This document shows, piece by piece, positions 35,799 to 48,739 of a DNA stretch of 64,000 nt; position 1 is the stretch's first letter; each line of letters begins with the position of its first letter. This DNA is from Lycocorax pyrrhopterus obiensis (taxonomy: Eukaryota > Chordata > Aves > Passeriformes > Paradisaeidae). The position numbers were made by a program, and so were the translations under genes. The notes under the pieces were generated by a model. It was not told the DNA's origin and searched no databases. It saw only the letters and a list, made by a program, of their open reading frames with translations. The stretch covers positions 60,154,975-60,218,974 of the forward strand of contig JACSVZ010000007.1 in assembly GCA_014706295.1 (NCBI GenBank), in the 5' to 3' direction.

Positions 35799-38700
35799 TC
35801 CTTGCAGCTGCAGCAGGCAATGAAGGGTCTTTGTGGAGCCTCTGGCTCTGCTCTGGGGCTGAATTTACTGGGCACACACGTTGAGTATGAAGGAATATAC
35901 ACATCTCTCACGCTGATCTCAACTGAGATCTGTGCTGTGTCAGACAGGTTCCTTTAGAATAAAAATGTGCTCTTTGACTTTGCGAGTTGTTTGGTGAAAA
36001 GGGCACAGACCAACAGGCCAAAGAAGAAACTGTAGTAGTAGCATACCTGAAAAATGAGTTTGTGGAGATGTGGAGTGGCTTTATGGCTCAGAGCAGGGCA
36101 CGGCAGCTCTCTGAATCGTTGTCAAGTTGCTGGAATAAAGTATCTACTTACGTGGGCAAAATAGCTCATTGTAATGCTTGAATAGACTGTTATTTAAAGG
36201 CCCGTGAGTCTCATTCTATATAGAGCAACATTTCAAGGGGTAAAAAGACTAAATTTATATTGGTATTTTATTAAAATTTATGCTGGCACAGCAGCACTGG
36301 AGCTCCAGTGGAAGCTGAGTTGGCTCTTTCATTCAAAGTCACAGTTCTGCCTGCTTTATAACTTAGTGAAAAATTACCTGTGGAGATGAGGTTTCTCATC
36401 CTGATCTCAGCCCACCAGGGTGTTTGGTTTTTTAAGTGCTTTATAACCACTCTCTGCTGCTGTGGGTGTTCAAATGATGGGGCTGGAGAAGGTGCTTTCC
36501 TGGTGGGGCTTTCTCTGTATTTAGGGCTTGATGCTTTATTATCTTACTTAATTATTTCTTTGCTGTCACAGAGGCTGGGACATGGCTTCAGTGCTTCTTG
36601 TGGAAAAGCAAGGGAGCTCCTCAGCCTCTGTCCCACGTGGGAAGGGGCAGGGAGGCAGAGGGACGTGAAAAGGATTTGCCTCCCCTGCAGAGGCCAGCCG
36701 GCAAGAGAGCCCAAGGGCAGCTTGGCCACTGTTTTGTGCCCTGGCCCACACTCCATCCTCAGTTAATTAGCTCCAGCTTGTAGACACAGGAAAGGCTGAA
36801 GTCATCTCTGTCATCTCTTGGCTCCAAAGATGTCACTTGGCCTCTTGCCTTTGTGCTGGTGTCCCCTGCGACGTGCACGGCTCACACCAGAACAGGAGCC
36901 CTTTTCACACTCATCCCACACTGCTAAGGAAAAGGAAAAATGGTAATACAAACCCCTATGTACCTGGAAATAAAGCTGACCTCCGTTTACTTCCATGCAA
37001 TGCACTCTGGATTGCATTGCATGTGTTGTGCATCCCCGTTCCTGTGGCCTCTCTGCTCAGGAGATTGTGTCTTTTGGGTTTATGGTGCAGGTGCCTCATT
37101 GAGGAACTGCTGCAGTATTTTGGACAGACTGGGAGGAAATTTCAGATGATTTGGGGTTTTTTTTTAAGGGTATGGTGTGTTCTCCTTTGAAATTTATTTC
37201 CATTTTCCTTTATTCTCACGTGTTCAGACAAACCAAGCCCTGTGCCCATTCCCTCAGGTGTTTTTGTTATACACGCTGGCGTAATTTGTCCACGGCAGCC
37301 TTGGCCCAGGTGGTGTCAGAGTTGGCTCAGGGAGGTGTCCTCAGAGATAGGAGCCACCTGTCTTCATTGTTCCTTTGATGTTGGAGCCTGGCAAATCCCT
37401 GCTAGGGATGGCTGGCTGTGAATCCCTATTGAAATTCTGGCCCAGTCCTACCTTGAAAACCCTGCAGCAAGCGTTCATGTTTGGAAGAGCTGTAGCCTGA
37501 AAACACCACCTGACTTCTGGTTCCAGAGCAAAGTCATTCCACACGGTCTGGTAGAGATGTCCCTCACAGATGTTAATGCCTCAGCAGGATTTGCTTTCCC
37601 ATCCCATGACTTCCCCATGTGGTTTTGTCCTAATGGATGCCAAAGTCACTTCTGAAGTCCTTGTCCTGTATACTATTCCTTGCTGGATAGTTACAACCTG
37701 CCTGCCTGAAGGCCCTCTTGTAGTTTAATCCGTGTCAGTCTTCCTCTGCTTTGCATCTTGGAGTTACTTTTATGGGGGCCAGTCACATGTGGCTGATGGC
37801 TTCACCTCAGGAATGTGGGATGTAGATGAGCAATCCTCAAATCTGAAGTGCCCTGGGACTCTCAAGGATGATGTGTTCCATCAGAGGAGTGGAGCAGCTG
37901 CTGGTCAGTGGTGGATGGGAAGCAGAACTTGTGTGGGGTGAAAATACCTTGGAAGCTCTTGAAAGATGAAGGCAGGAAAAGCAGCGCTTCAGTTCTGCCT
38001 TTCTTTGAGAGCTAGAATGTAGGTGTCCTCATTTTTTTTTTAACTTGTGACTTTGTCATCCAGGATATGGCCAAAAAGAGAGACTAAAATGAGCAACTTG
38101 TTCTCTTTTTTTCCCTCCACCGTTGATGAACACATCAGCAAGGACTGTGACCTGAGACTAGAAAACATCTGGCTTCTTTCACTTGTTCTGTCCTTGCTTC
38201 TCAATAGGCAGAGGGAGGGTCTCTTGCAGGGTGCTTTTACGGTGCTGATGCTCAGGTGAAGCCCCCTGGCAGGGCTCATGTTCTGTGCTCCCAGCACTCC
38301 TGATCCCATGTTCTTGCCTGTTTTGCTACAGCATTGTCCTGCTCTGAGGTGGTTTTTGTGATTTGATTAAGAACATGTCGAGGTGGTTACGTTTGGATTC
38401 TCTGTCTTGTCTGAGTTCATGCAAAGCCTCCCTTAGCTTCTCCCAGTGCTGTAGGAGCTGTGGACTCTGTTCCCTTCCCACCTCCATTATTTAGGGCTTG
38501 GTACAGCAAAGCTCTTAAGCCCATGGTTTATTCTGAGCCTGCAGATGATTTCACTGAGAGCAGAGTTTGGGTCTCTGTTCCAGTTTTTGTTGTGGTTATT
38601 TCAATGACAATCAGAGAGCCAAGATAAGACAGGGAGAACGGCAGACATGAGCTTGGGGTTTTTTAATTGCTCTCATGTCTACAGCAAAGAAAGCAGTGGA

Positions 38701-41700
38701 AAGATCCTGTGAAGTGATGCAAATACGAAGCAGATGCTCCAGCTGGGCTGGACTGGTTCCAGATCTGTGTCTTGATGAGAAATGTGCTCCTTGGATCTCA
38801 CTGGCATCTGGGGGGAGGGAGGGGGGTAAGGGAAGGTTGGGGGGCTGCTGGTGGTTCCACAGAGGGACAGTGTCTCTGCTGGTGACAGGCCCAAAAGTGG
38901 CACCGCCAGTGAGCAGCTCCTGTCAGTGCCCAGCTGGGGCTGAGATGCTCATGAAGCACCCGGCTTTACCCAAGGCCTGTCTGATTTGATGACTAAGCCA
39001 TTACAAAGTATGTGCTAGAGAAGTGCTGAGGAGTTTTCTGCTTTGGAAGGGAATATTGTTGCTTGGTTGATTTGAAAGCCCATTTATGGCATCAGGTCAA
39101 AGGCAGTTGCTTCTGCTGCTTCCCAATTAGAAGACTTATTTATTGATGGATGGCTGAGGTGAGGAAGTGAAAAATTTTGATTTATTTTTTGTCCTGGAGG
39201 AGTTGGCTTGCTATCACAGTGGTCATTTCTCTTCTCCTCTGATCAGGTCCTTGTTTATCTTAGGAATGCAATGGCACTGCTAATCGTTGTGGCTGTTTCG
39301 ATGCTGTGGACGTGCCATCTATCGAAACTGGCCTCTTCTCCTTCAGTGACTCATTTTCCTTCTGGGATGTTCTGAGGATATGCCATGGAGCAAATTCTGT
39401 CATTCTGACATTACAGATTAGGAACTGCACTGGACTTCTTCCTTTTCCATGTCTCCCTCTTACAGACACTTCCCATTAATTGGGGAAATCTGTGCAGCAG
39501 AAAATTTTCTGAGTACCCCATGTCAGCCCTGTGGTGGGAGTGCTGTGGAGGGAAGCACCAGGCTCATTTTTTTGGCATCAGTGTCCAGGAGTATCAAGGG
39601 GTCGAAGAGTTCAGGGTTTTTAAGTCCTGGTGAGTCAGCACCGAGGAACACGTGAGCTTTCAAACGTGTGAAAGAAAGACAGGACAAATTGTTCTCTGGG
39701 ACTGCTGTGGATAGGGCAAGAGGTATTTTGCCTCAAGCTGATAAAAGGGAGTTTGGCTTTGTATCAGGAGATACTTTCCCATGACTTGGTAGGGAAAACA
39801 TGTGAAGCAGTGGAAGTGACTGAGGAGGAGATTGTGGAGGACCCAGTGCTGGTGGCTGTGTGAACAGGATGGATCCTGCTTTATGGGAAGGCAGAGAGGG
39901 AAGGGAATGTCATGGTGCGTGGAGCCAGGCCAGGCTCTGCAGTGCCCATGTTTGATGATGAAGCATTGAGGGGCTCTTGAATGACAGAGGATGGAATGGG
40001 CAGTGCTGGCTCCAGGTACATTTTAATGGATTTGGTACACAGGGTGCTCGGAGAGACCCTGAGGTGCAACATCTGGGCTTAAAGGAATAGTCCTCATCCT
40101 AAGAGGTTCTTGTGGAAAAAAACCCAAAATTAAACATCCTGAGATGACTTTTGCTGCATTATCAGCCTGTGGCACTGAAACACTGCGAGTCAGACTGCAG
40201 GAACTGAGCTTCACGCTCCCACTTCACCCCGCACGGACTCTGGGTGGTTTGTGCTGATTTAACTCCCTCAAACGGCAGAAAACAAACACAGAAAGAGGGG
40301 GCGAGGGGAAGGCACCACAAATATTCTCTTCATTTCTTTCATCTTTCCAAACTTGCACTTTTAAACACTGTGAGCTGTGCAGGGAGTCGAGACTGGGTGA
40401 CTGGAGGCAAAACCAGGATTGCTGTGGAAGGAAGAGCGGGAGCAGGTAGTGGGGCATGGAGAGACCTTTCCCAGTAATAGGCACAGTGCAAAATACACCT
40501 CTAACTGTGCAAGTCACAGGGGTCTCACAAGCCCCTTGGAGCAGAATCTCAGCCTTCTAGAAAAATGGAAGTTGCAAAGTTTTAATAAGAGTGCTGGCAG
40601 CAGTGTGGGAAGCAGGATTTACCTTCCTGCCCTTAGGAGAGCCATTAAGTGAGGATGGGAGGTGTGATTCATCCTGGAGCTGGTCACCATAAATCCTTTG
40701 GAAACAGCAGAGCTGCTGGTCGAGCAGGAGGGAGGAATGTGTCTCTTTGCTGCACTCAGCCTGAGATGGTGCCATCACCATCTCATCTTCTCTATAGCCA
40801 AGGTTTGATGGCAAAAAAAAAAAAATCCTTGAGTTAAAATCCTAAAGAAGCCCCTTGAGCATCTGGGGGAAGGGGCTGGGGTGGGTTGAGCTCTTTGTCT
40901 ATGGAAGTGGTCCAGTAGCTGTTCTGTGCTTGCTTCCCCCTTCCTCTTGTTCAGGTAAGATCACACTGCCCCATCTTTGCTGTACATTTTTGGCACTTGT
41001 GTGCTTGCACCCTGCCAGGCAAAGGATTTCTGTGGTTGACTAACAAGACAAAGCTGCCAGCCTCGGTGTTCAGCAAATGACCTCAGTTCTTAATCTTCTT
41101 TCCTGAAAATACCAGGTTGCTGTTGGAAATGTTACAGAGAAAATGCATCTGAGAAACTGTACCATGTTTTGAATAGATCCTGGCTTCAGATGCATGAAAA
41201 ATGTAAGAATTTCTCCCCTTGCTGTATTTTAGCATGATTTCTTGGGAGGCAGTTGATACTCTGTTGGTGAGGGTCTGTTTTTTCTTAGTAACTTTTGAAC
41301 CCCATTGCTTCATTTGAAGCAAATTGTGCAGATCTTGGGGCTATTTGAATTTACAAAATATTCTAATTGGAGTAACAGTTAATTATTAGTATTAATATCC
41401 TATAGATTCCATTACAATAGTGACTAATTTCCATGCCAATACTAACTAATTCTGTTATTTAGTACTGAAATTCAGAGAACCGATGCAAGAGGCCAGTGTG
41501 GAGTGGGAAGTACTGAAGAGCCAGGCTTTGCTGGCTCTGCTGTTCTGGATTTGCTTATTTCCATGTGAGACAGAGCCAAGGGAACTCCAGCATGTCCAAC
41601 AGTGACTGGGAGTCAGAAGGAAACAAAAAAATCAAGTAAGGTTTTCAAGTGGGTTTTGGTTTTATGTCGCCTTTTTTTTTTCCAGGTGCACCAGATTTTT

Positions 41701-42230
41701 TCTTCCACTTGCATCCAAATGAGGCCATACCCACCTATTTCTTAGATTCTGCCAAAACTGAAAGAAAAGTAGCTTTTCATGCAATTCCACCTTGCATCTG
41801 TGACTTGCTGCATGTCCCACATGAGATTTCTGAGCAATTGTTGATCAAACCACGTCCCTAGTTTGGTTGACAACTAAACCATGAAGATTTGGCCAAACTT
41901 TCCTTTGCAGTGGGCCACCCTGGGGCTGTGGACAGAGGCAAATTGCAGACATGACTTTTTGTCTCACTCTTTTCGCCCTGACACCCATCAGGTGCTGGGG
42001 TGGAGGCTTCTTTCAGACAGACATGCACAGACACCCAGACAGGTATCCAGGTGTAGCAGGAAGGTTGAGCAGTAGGGAACAGGGATTTTCACCTTTGAAA
42101 AGGCTGTGATTGGTTGTGTTGGAGCTGCTGAGCAGCTTTGGGCCCTGTGGGGGACTCAGATGGCTGTGGGGCACTGGCCCAGGTGAATGAGTAGGGGTTT
42201 TGAATAGTCATAGCTCATCCTCAAGTAATA

Positions 42231-42284
42231 GGAAAATCTTGCAAAAACTTACAAATCTTGGAAAATCTTGGAAAATCTTGCAAA
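42231..42284 (+). repeat. Imperfect decamer repeat (GGAAAATCTT)
   Basis: GGAAAATCTTG occurs near 42231, 42260 and 42270, with degenerate AAAACTT and CAAATCTT units between. Confidence 0.8.
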
Positions 42285-42910
42285 TGCACTGCTGCAGCCC
42301 AGCTTGTACCATATCCAGGTAATGAGAACTGATGTTACATCAACTTACAGCCTTAGCTCTGTGTCCACAATGCTTCACTTATCTGCTTCTCCTTCCTGTG
42401 ATCCTTGCCTAAGAGGGACTTGTGACCGTGGTGATAATTATATCTCTCTATATATGTCTTCATATTCTGCTCCTTGAAGTGTCTGAAAGCTTCCTCTTTG
42501 ATGTGATTCTGCTCCCCAGAATACATTATACTTTCCCAAAACAAGTACTGTGCTTGTTATAATTATTGCAGAAGTGCTGAGCATTTTCAAGTGCTTTTCA
42601 TCGTCCCCAAATGTGGAAATAGATGACTTGGCGCTTTCTTTTTACTGCCAGCTGCTAAAGAGGCCAGTTCTGGATTAGGAGAACACAGTGAATCCATTGC
42701 AGAGCAATGTCTGTGGTGGTTGCACAGCTCTGGTTCTGTGTAAGGACCGTGACCGTGTAGGGCTGGAGGGTGGGGTTTATCTTCTACCTTGTATTAGACT
42801 AGGATTTTAATCTTTGAGTTGGTTTCCAAATGCACTCAGTTTTCAAGGGCAGGGACTGGCACAAGGCCTCAAGTGTCCGGTGGAAGAAATGGTCCTTGGT
42901 GCTGTCACTA

Positions 42911-43180
42911 ATAGAATTATAGAATCCCAGAATGGTTTGGGCTGGAAGGGACCTTAAAGGCCCTCCAGTCCAACCCCTTGCCATGGGCAGGGACACCTTC
43001 CACCATCCCAGGTTGCTCCAAGCCCCATCCAGCCTGGCCTTGAACATTCCAGGGATGGGGCACTCACAGCTTCTCTGGGCAACCTGCGCCAGGCCCTCAC
43101 TGCCCTCATTGTACAAAAAATTTCTTCCAAATATCTAGTGTGAATCAACCCACTTTTGGTGTAAAACTTTACTAATTGTT
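42911..43180 (-). mobile_element. CR1 3' fragment, minus strand
   Basis: On the + strand it opens ATAGAATTATAGAATCCCAG, the reverse complement of the tail repeats, followed by AATGGTTTGGGCTGGAAGGG, GCCATGGGCAGGGACACCTT, AGCTTCTCTGGGCAACCTGC and AAATTTCTTCCAAATATCTA. It covers the last 270 bases of the element and is well preserved. Confidence 0.92.
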
Positions 43181-43404
43181 TGGTGGACCAAGCAAACCCC
43201 ACGGTGAGGTGGGACCTGTGTGCTTTGTGCTGGGCTAATAAAAGGGCAGACTTTGTTTGACGGATGCTCTCTTAGTACTCCAAGTCTGTGTTGATATTCC
43301 AAGAATAAGACTTGTTGTCATCTTCATTGTGGAGGAATTCCCACATTCTTACAGCAGATATTTGCTTATTAATAATTTACGTGCCAGTAGGAACTAGTAT
43401 TAGT
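43181..43404. other. Spacer between two minus-strand CR1 copies
   Basis: About 225 bases of unique AT-rich sequence. Confidence 0.6.
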
Positions 43405-43407
43405 AAT

Positions 43408-43820
43408 GGTCATGGAATCACTTAGGTTGGAAAATTCCTCCCAGATCATTGAGTCCAACCATTCCCCCAGCACTGCCAAGGCCACCACTGACCCATGTCC
43501 CCAAGTGCCACATCCACAGGGCTTTAAATCCCTCCAGGGATGGGCACTCCAAACCTCCCCGGGCAGCCCCTGCCAAGGCCTGACCGCCCTTTCCGTGGGG
43601 AAATTCCTGCTGATGTCCACCCTGAGCCTTCCCTGGCCCAGCCTGAGGCCGTTCCCTCTCCTCCTGTCCCTGTTCCCTGGGAGCAGAGCCCGATCCCCCC
43701 CGGCTGCTCCCTCCTGTCAGGGAGTTGTGCAGAACCAGAAGTTCTCCCTGAGCCTCCTTTTCTCCAGGCTGAGCCCCTTTCCCAGCTCCCTCAGCTGCTC
43801 CTCAGGATCTGTCCTGGAGA
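43408..43820 (-). mobile_element. CR1 3' fragment of a second subfamily, minus strand
   Basis: The + strand reads CATGGAATCACTTAGGTTGG, then ATTCCCCCAGCACTGCCAAG, ACCCATGTCCCCAAGTGCCA, TTTCCGTGGGGAAATTCCTG, CCCTGTTCCCTGGGAGCAGA and AGCCTCCTTTTCTCCAGGCT. This is a CR1 tail different from the 42911 copy: the AAGTGCCACATCCACAGGGC block replaces the CCCTGCCCATGG block. Many CpG-bearing sites survive, suggesting a relatively young copy. Confidence 0.9.
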
Positions 43821-43829
43821 TTTTAAACT

Positions 43830-45270
43830 GGAGTTAGACATCGCCTGCAGTGACTGATGTCACCCAGACCATGCAGCTCTGCCTCGGGGGCCTCCCCTAC
43901 CAAATATTGTAAACAGACCTTTTCTCTTAATTTTTTTAAAAAAAGCTTGGTTTTCAGACTTGTACTCAAATTAGCCAGTGACTGTCTACTGATGAATTTC
44001 AGAATATCCAGAATGTTGCTTCTCCCCTCAATTTCTAACAAAAGCATTGAGAGCTACTTGCAAAAAAATCGATATTTCAAATTAAATCCCCAATGAAAAT
44101 TCTCTAGAGAATTCAGCTCCCCAGACAGTTTAATTCAATATGTTGTCCTTAGAAAGAAAGCATACACCCTATTATTTTAGGGAATGGGACGTAGGCTTTG
44201 TTGAGCTGCACAAACATATTATGAACACAATAAAGCCAGATAATTCTTTGCATGCAATTTAAAAAAATAAAATGTCACTAAGCCTTCAATAAACTAATTA
44301 ACCACTAAGGAAGACTCCTACTCTGAAACACACAAACTTCTCCAGCTGAATTTGGTCTTTGCAGTTGAGCCACTTTACCTGAAGACGTAGTTTGCTGGAG
44401 AAACTTCTCCTGGATTAATACTACCTTTTAAAAATAACCCTGGCCCTTCATAGCTGGAAGAGCTCAAGTGTCAGATTTAATGATGATGTATCAATTTGGC
44501 TAATGGAAGCCAGTAGCTCTCCCTAAAAGCAAGCTTTGCTTGTGGACGGTTTGCAGCTTCTTACGAAATGGATTTATCTCCAGTGAGGAATGTTGGGGAA
44601 TGAATTTGATATTGTTGGCTGCTTTGGGCTTCTCCAGGGGACAGAAAATCCTGCTTCACTTGCCAGCTGCAGCTTATCTCCTGAGAATAATGGATGTTTT
44701 TACTACAGGATCAGTGATGTGGCATCAGTTGTGTCAGTCTCTTTCCCTTCTCTTGTTTCACTGCTGCTGGATAAGAAGGTGGAGGTCAATTCTGACACAT
44801 TCCTGCAGGGATTACAGGTGGTGGAAGCTACCTGGTGTTGATTCATTTTGTTGTTCATTTCTGACAAGTTCAAAACAAGTTCATTTTGTTGTTAATAAGT
44901 TCTGGTTTGGCCTTTAATCCTTCCATCTTGTTCTTTACATTGCTGGCTGTTCATTCACACATTTCAGACACGAGTTCCTATAACCCACCTTTTGAACTCA
45001 TTTTCTCAGGGTATGAGGCAGTCAGTGAGGGTTGCTGTCTTTTTGTGTGTGTGATGTTCATCTCATCCTCTTCTGAGTTTTGAACCTCATGGACCATCCC
45101 GAAAGCTAAAGAGATCCAAACTCTTGCAATCTCATTTGAATTAAAATTGAAAGATACTGTCTTTTTGCTGGTTCTGGGCATGCAGCAAGCAGGATAAGGA
45201 AATAATTCCTCAGAAACTCTGGGAAAGTTTGTAGTATTGATGCCTTTTCCTGGGCTTAAAATCAAGAGTC
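43830..45270. other. Intron 1, unique sequence with one direct repeat
   Basis: AT-rich, with the TTCATTTTGTTGTT repeat at 44842-44893 and no exon or transposon that I recognise. Confidence 0.5.
44842..44893 (+). repeat. Direct repeat, 38-bp spacing
   Basis: TTCATTTTGTTGTT occurs at about 44842 and again at about 44880, with a related AAGTT-CAAAACAAGTT stretch between; probably a local tandem duplication. Confidence 0.75.
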
Positions 45271-45271
45271 A

Positions 45272-45275
45272 AACA
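45272..45275. repeat. Target-site duplication, left copy (AACA)
   Basis: Directly precedes TGCTTAG at the LTR end and matches the four bases after GACA at 45590. Confidence 0.6.
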
Positions 45276-45590
45276 TGCTTAGAAGGGAAAAAGGGATTTT
45301 ATTTTTTTGGTATTTATTTTAAGGATCCTTAGGTGCGCTACATCCAGGTCGAATGCACCTCAATGCCCACCCCCAGAAGATCTGGTATAACATTACAGGT
45401 GTTACTAATTAGCATATCTATCAAAGATTCCCCAGTGAGAGGCTCGAGTGAGCCCCCCCTCCCCATGGAACCTTCCCCTGGATGGTTCTATCTCAGTTTA
45501 CAAAATGTGTTCTGGAGAGGACCTTGGTGTCTGGGGCACACTGATCCCTAACTACAAAGCTTCAAAAATGTTGAGTCTCCCAGCTTGACA
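45276..45590 (-). mobile_element. Solo LTR, 315 bp, probably class I endogenous retrovirus
   Basis: On the minus strand the block starts TGTCAAGCTGGGAGACTC and ends CCCTTCTAAGCA, so it has TG...CA termini. It is flanked by AACA at 45272-45275 and 45591-45594, a 4-bp target-site duplication. Two AATAAA signals lie near its 3' end (complements at 45313-45318 and 45298-45303). The arrangement U3, short R, polyadenylation signal and a short U5 fits a small LTR. No internal retroviral genes adjoin it. Four-base duplications are typical of class I (gamma-like) elements. A four-base match can occur by chance, so the boundary is good but not certain. Antisense to the host gene. Confidence 0.7.
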
Positions 45591-45594
45591 AACA
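45591..45594. repeat. Target-site duplication, right copy (AACA)
   Basis: Matches 45272-45275. Confidence 0.6.
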
Positions 45595-48505
45595 AGTCCA
45601 AGAATGTAGGCTAAAAGACACTAAGAATACAGAAGTTGTAAAAAGGTATAAGAGGGGTTTAAAAGAAAAGGCAAAAAATCGTCATGGCATCAGTATAGGC
45701 TCAACCCTTACTAGACAGCAGAAGAAGAAGAGGAAGAAGCAGATGGTCCTTACCCACTGCTGAAATTCTTCAGTCTGAGTTTGCATCATCTTGGGTATCA
45801 AAGCTAAGTCATCGCAGGAGACAACACTGAGGAAAACTGGATTTCTGACGGAATCATCTCCAGTTTTCCCAAATTGTTTGTTTTATTCTGTCACAGTTAT
45901 TTCCCTGTCAGTCTTGTGCTTAAGCTTGTTGTGGGTTGTATGCATGTGTATTGAGGGAATATGGAAAAGCAGATGGGTCATATCCTGCTTTCCTCCCCCC
46001 CTCTGTAAACCCATAAAATGCATATATAGGCCAAAGATTCTTTTAGTTTTTTCTTTACCTCTTCAGCTGTGTTTCATACTTTCAAGGTTGCATGTGGTCA
46101 GCTGGATCAAGCAGCTTTGCAAGAGCTGTTTGTGAGCTGGAGAACAGCTCAGCCTGGGGCTGCTGAGGGCTGGACCTCAGGAGCTTTGTATTGCAGAACA
46201 GTTCAAGGGTGAGTGTTGGGTCACTGGGATGGCTGAGGGTCCAGGCAGGAGAGGCACTCAGAATGGGTGTCCTCCCATCTGGGAAGCAAGAGGTGGAACT
46301 TCTGTCATGACTGGATAGTAGACAGTATCCGTATTGTGTGAACATCACTGAGTGCCTCAGAAATGGATTTTGGTGACTCAGAGGAAACGGCAGCACCACA
46401 GCTCTCAGATGTTCCCAGCAGGTACTTTGGTTTATATAAACTTAATTTTGTTTCCAGGCAGGGAGCTTGCTGCCCTGTCAGCTGCAGCAGGGAACAGCTC
46501 TGTGATGGAAGTTCCACTCTGGACTCCTCCCCACACAGGGTCCAGAAGCTCCAAATGCTCCTCTTCTGCATGGAATCCAAACTAGTTTCTTGAGCCTTTG
46601 GGTGTGATTGCTGCCTGTGGTTCACAAGACTTCTCCCACCTGACCAAATAGGGTTAGAGTGTGGAGAATCTAATTTGGAAGAAAAGTGCAACGTGGGTTT
46701 GTGAGGACATGGGTGACCGTGGCAAATCCAAAGCCCTGGAGGGTTGAGCTTGCTGTCTGTCAGTGTTTCTGAGAAGGTGAGCACACAGGTGTGATATAAA
46801 GAGTGAGTTCAGCACATGTGCTTAGATTTATTTGTATTTAGATATTGTCTGCTGTCCTGTGCTCTGCTGCCCTGCTGAGGCTGGGGCTGCCATGGTCTGA
46901 ACTGCTTTGCATGTCACTTCAGCCATGCAGGTCCCGTTGCCTCCGTGCTGGGGGAATGTGCTCCAATTTCATGGCCAGTGTATGAGCTGTGGCAGCTCTA
47001 AAAGAGTAATGCAGCTCCCCTGATGCTAAACATTTGTGGGTTGTACAGAGATACTGGATAAAGTGAAAATAACATGTATTTAGAGTGGTTTGACCTTATA
47101 CTGCCTTCATTCTAGGAAGTCCAGCTGCAAATGCTGAAATGCTCCCTACTGGTGCTTGCCAGCCAAGGATTTTTTGAGTGTAGCAGTGAGCAGCTACTTA
47201 GTCCTGACTCCCCAAATAAAACTAGTTGGGACCAGTGAAAAACACCACTGAAAATTCATATAGGCTTTACTGGAACTGTAGAAATACCCTGGTTCTGTGG
47301 GCTAAAAGAACATGAGACCACAAAGGCATAGGGTGTAACTGCAGCCCTCCAGCATCTTCCTGCTCCTGGGACATGGTTGTGCTGCTCCGAGCCAGCTCCT
47401 ACAAGGTGTCTCTACTGATCACAGGCTGTTCAGCAGGGCAGAGCCTGAGCTTAATCAAATAATCTTTGTTACATCTCGTATGATTGTCTCTATCTGACTA
47501 TTTATAGCCTGACGCCATGTGTGCCAGACACGTGTCCCAGATTGTGTCTGAGAGTGTATTTGATAATAGATTTACAATTGCTGGAAAGAAGTGTGGCGAT
47601 GGGCACGGAATTTTGATGGCTCTCCCTGTGCTGTGCTGTGGTTCAGATCCCTGTTCCTTAAGGATGCTGTGGAAATGCAGAGGTGCTGCAGCAGCAGCCA
47701 CAGCTGTGTCTGGGGGCTCCATGCATTTACTTCCAGGGTGACCCTGGCTTGTGTTTGTACCCTTGACTGGAAGTGAGGAATGGTCTAGCAGCCATTTTAA
47801 GAGATTTTTGGGGAGGGATTTTGTGGAGAGACATTGAATGTGGCTGGTAGATAAGGCTGTATAGGATGTGGGGATACCAGGTGGATGTGGATGTTGCAGT
47901 CACACAGACATTCCTGGCTTTTTTGCAGTTCTCTGTCACTTGTAATCATGATATCAGGGCTATGTGTCCTCAGTTTGGCAACACAAAACCAAAGCTGGAC
48001 TAAAGCAGAAGGTCCTGAATGAGATTCTGCTTTTGTGTGAAAGTCCACTCTGCAGAGTGGATTTTCCATTGGGATGGCTTTAAATGCAGAGGATTGTAAA
48101 CACTGTAAAAAATCTCTGAAGTTTATTTCTGCCCTTCAGCTGTGAGGCTTGGAGTGGTACCTTGTGACCCTCCCGCCTGCAGGCTCTGGGGCTTTTTGCT
48201 TAATGCAAACCTGGCAGAAATATTGGCAGTTCATAAATTGTCCTCTTTACTTGTCACCTCGATCAGGGCAGCTCATCTTCACAACAGATGTGGACAACTG
48301 GTGAGACTGCAGGCAAGTGCTCATTGCATCTGAATTGAGAGAGGGAAGATCTACCTATGGAGAAGAAATAAATGATACATAGATTAATTGTTACCCCACT
48401 ACTTTCTGTTGTTCTCAGTCTCAGGTGGAAAACTTCAGCTGCAGCTCGTGTGTGACCACTTGAGCTCATTCAGCTTGAAATGACAGGGAAAGAGCTTTAC
48501 AAGGG
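45595..48505. other. Intron 1, unique sequence, no gene seen
   Basis: Purine-rich GAAGAAGAAGAGGAAGAAG at 45721-45739 is the only compositional feature. Open frames at 46082-46784 on the minus strand have no domain features. Confidence 0.5.
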
Positions 48506-48509
48506 GAAT

Positions 48510-48735
48510 CTTAGAACCTCAGAATATCCTGAGTTGGAAGGGACTCAATAATCCCACAGGGATTATTGAATCCAACTCCTGGCCCTGCACAGACACCCCA
48601 ACAATCCCACCCTGTGCCAGAGTGTGTTGTCCAAACACTCTTTGAGCTCTGGCAGCCTTGGGGCCGTGACGATTCCCTGGGGAGCCTGTTCAGTGCCCAA
48701 CCCTCCACAGGTTTTCTCCTCTCTTTCCTGGAGAG
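48510..48735 (-). mobile_element. CR1 3' fragment, minus strand
   Basis: Reads CAGAATATCCTGAGTTGGAA, then CAACTCCTGGCCCTGCACAG, ACCCCAACAATCCCACCCTG, TGTTGTCCAAACACTC, CTCTGGCAGCCTTGGGGCCG and CCTGGGGAGCCTGTTCAGTG on the + strand. It is the same tail type as the 56150 and 61706 copies. It carries a perfect hairpin at 48546-48568, where a CAAGGATCATCGAG-like sequence would be expected. Confidence 0.9.
48546..48568. repeat. Perfect 10-bp inverted repeat, 3-base loop
   Basis: CAATAATCCC, ACA, GGGATTATTG. All ten pairs match. Confidence 0.9.
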
Positions 48736-48739
48736 GTGG

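Larger units (their letters stand above)
33806..42910. other. Intron 1, long mostly unique interval
   Basis: Nine kilobases without a recognisable element apart from the small tandem repeats at 35759-35798 and 42231-42284, A13 at 40813-40825 and a G-rich patch at 38811-38841. Open frames here (for example 36380-36766 and 38675-38989, +) show no domain features or exon borders. Confidence 0.5.

Noticed and set aside
43406..43857. Plus-strand open frames of 143 and 105 codons
   Set aside because: They read the antisense of a minus-strand CR1 tail.
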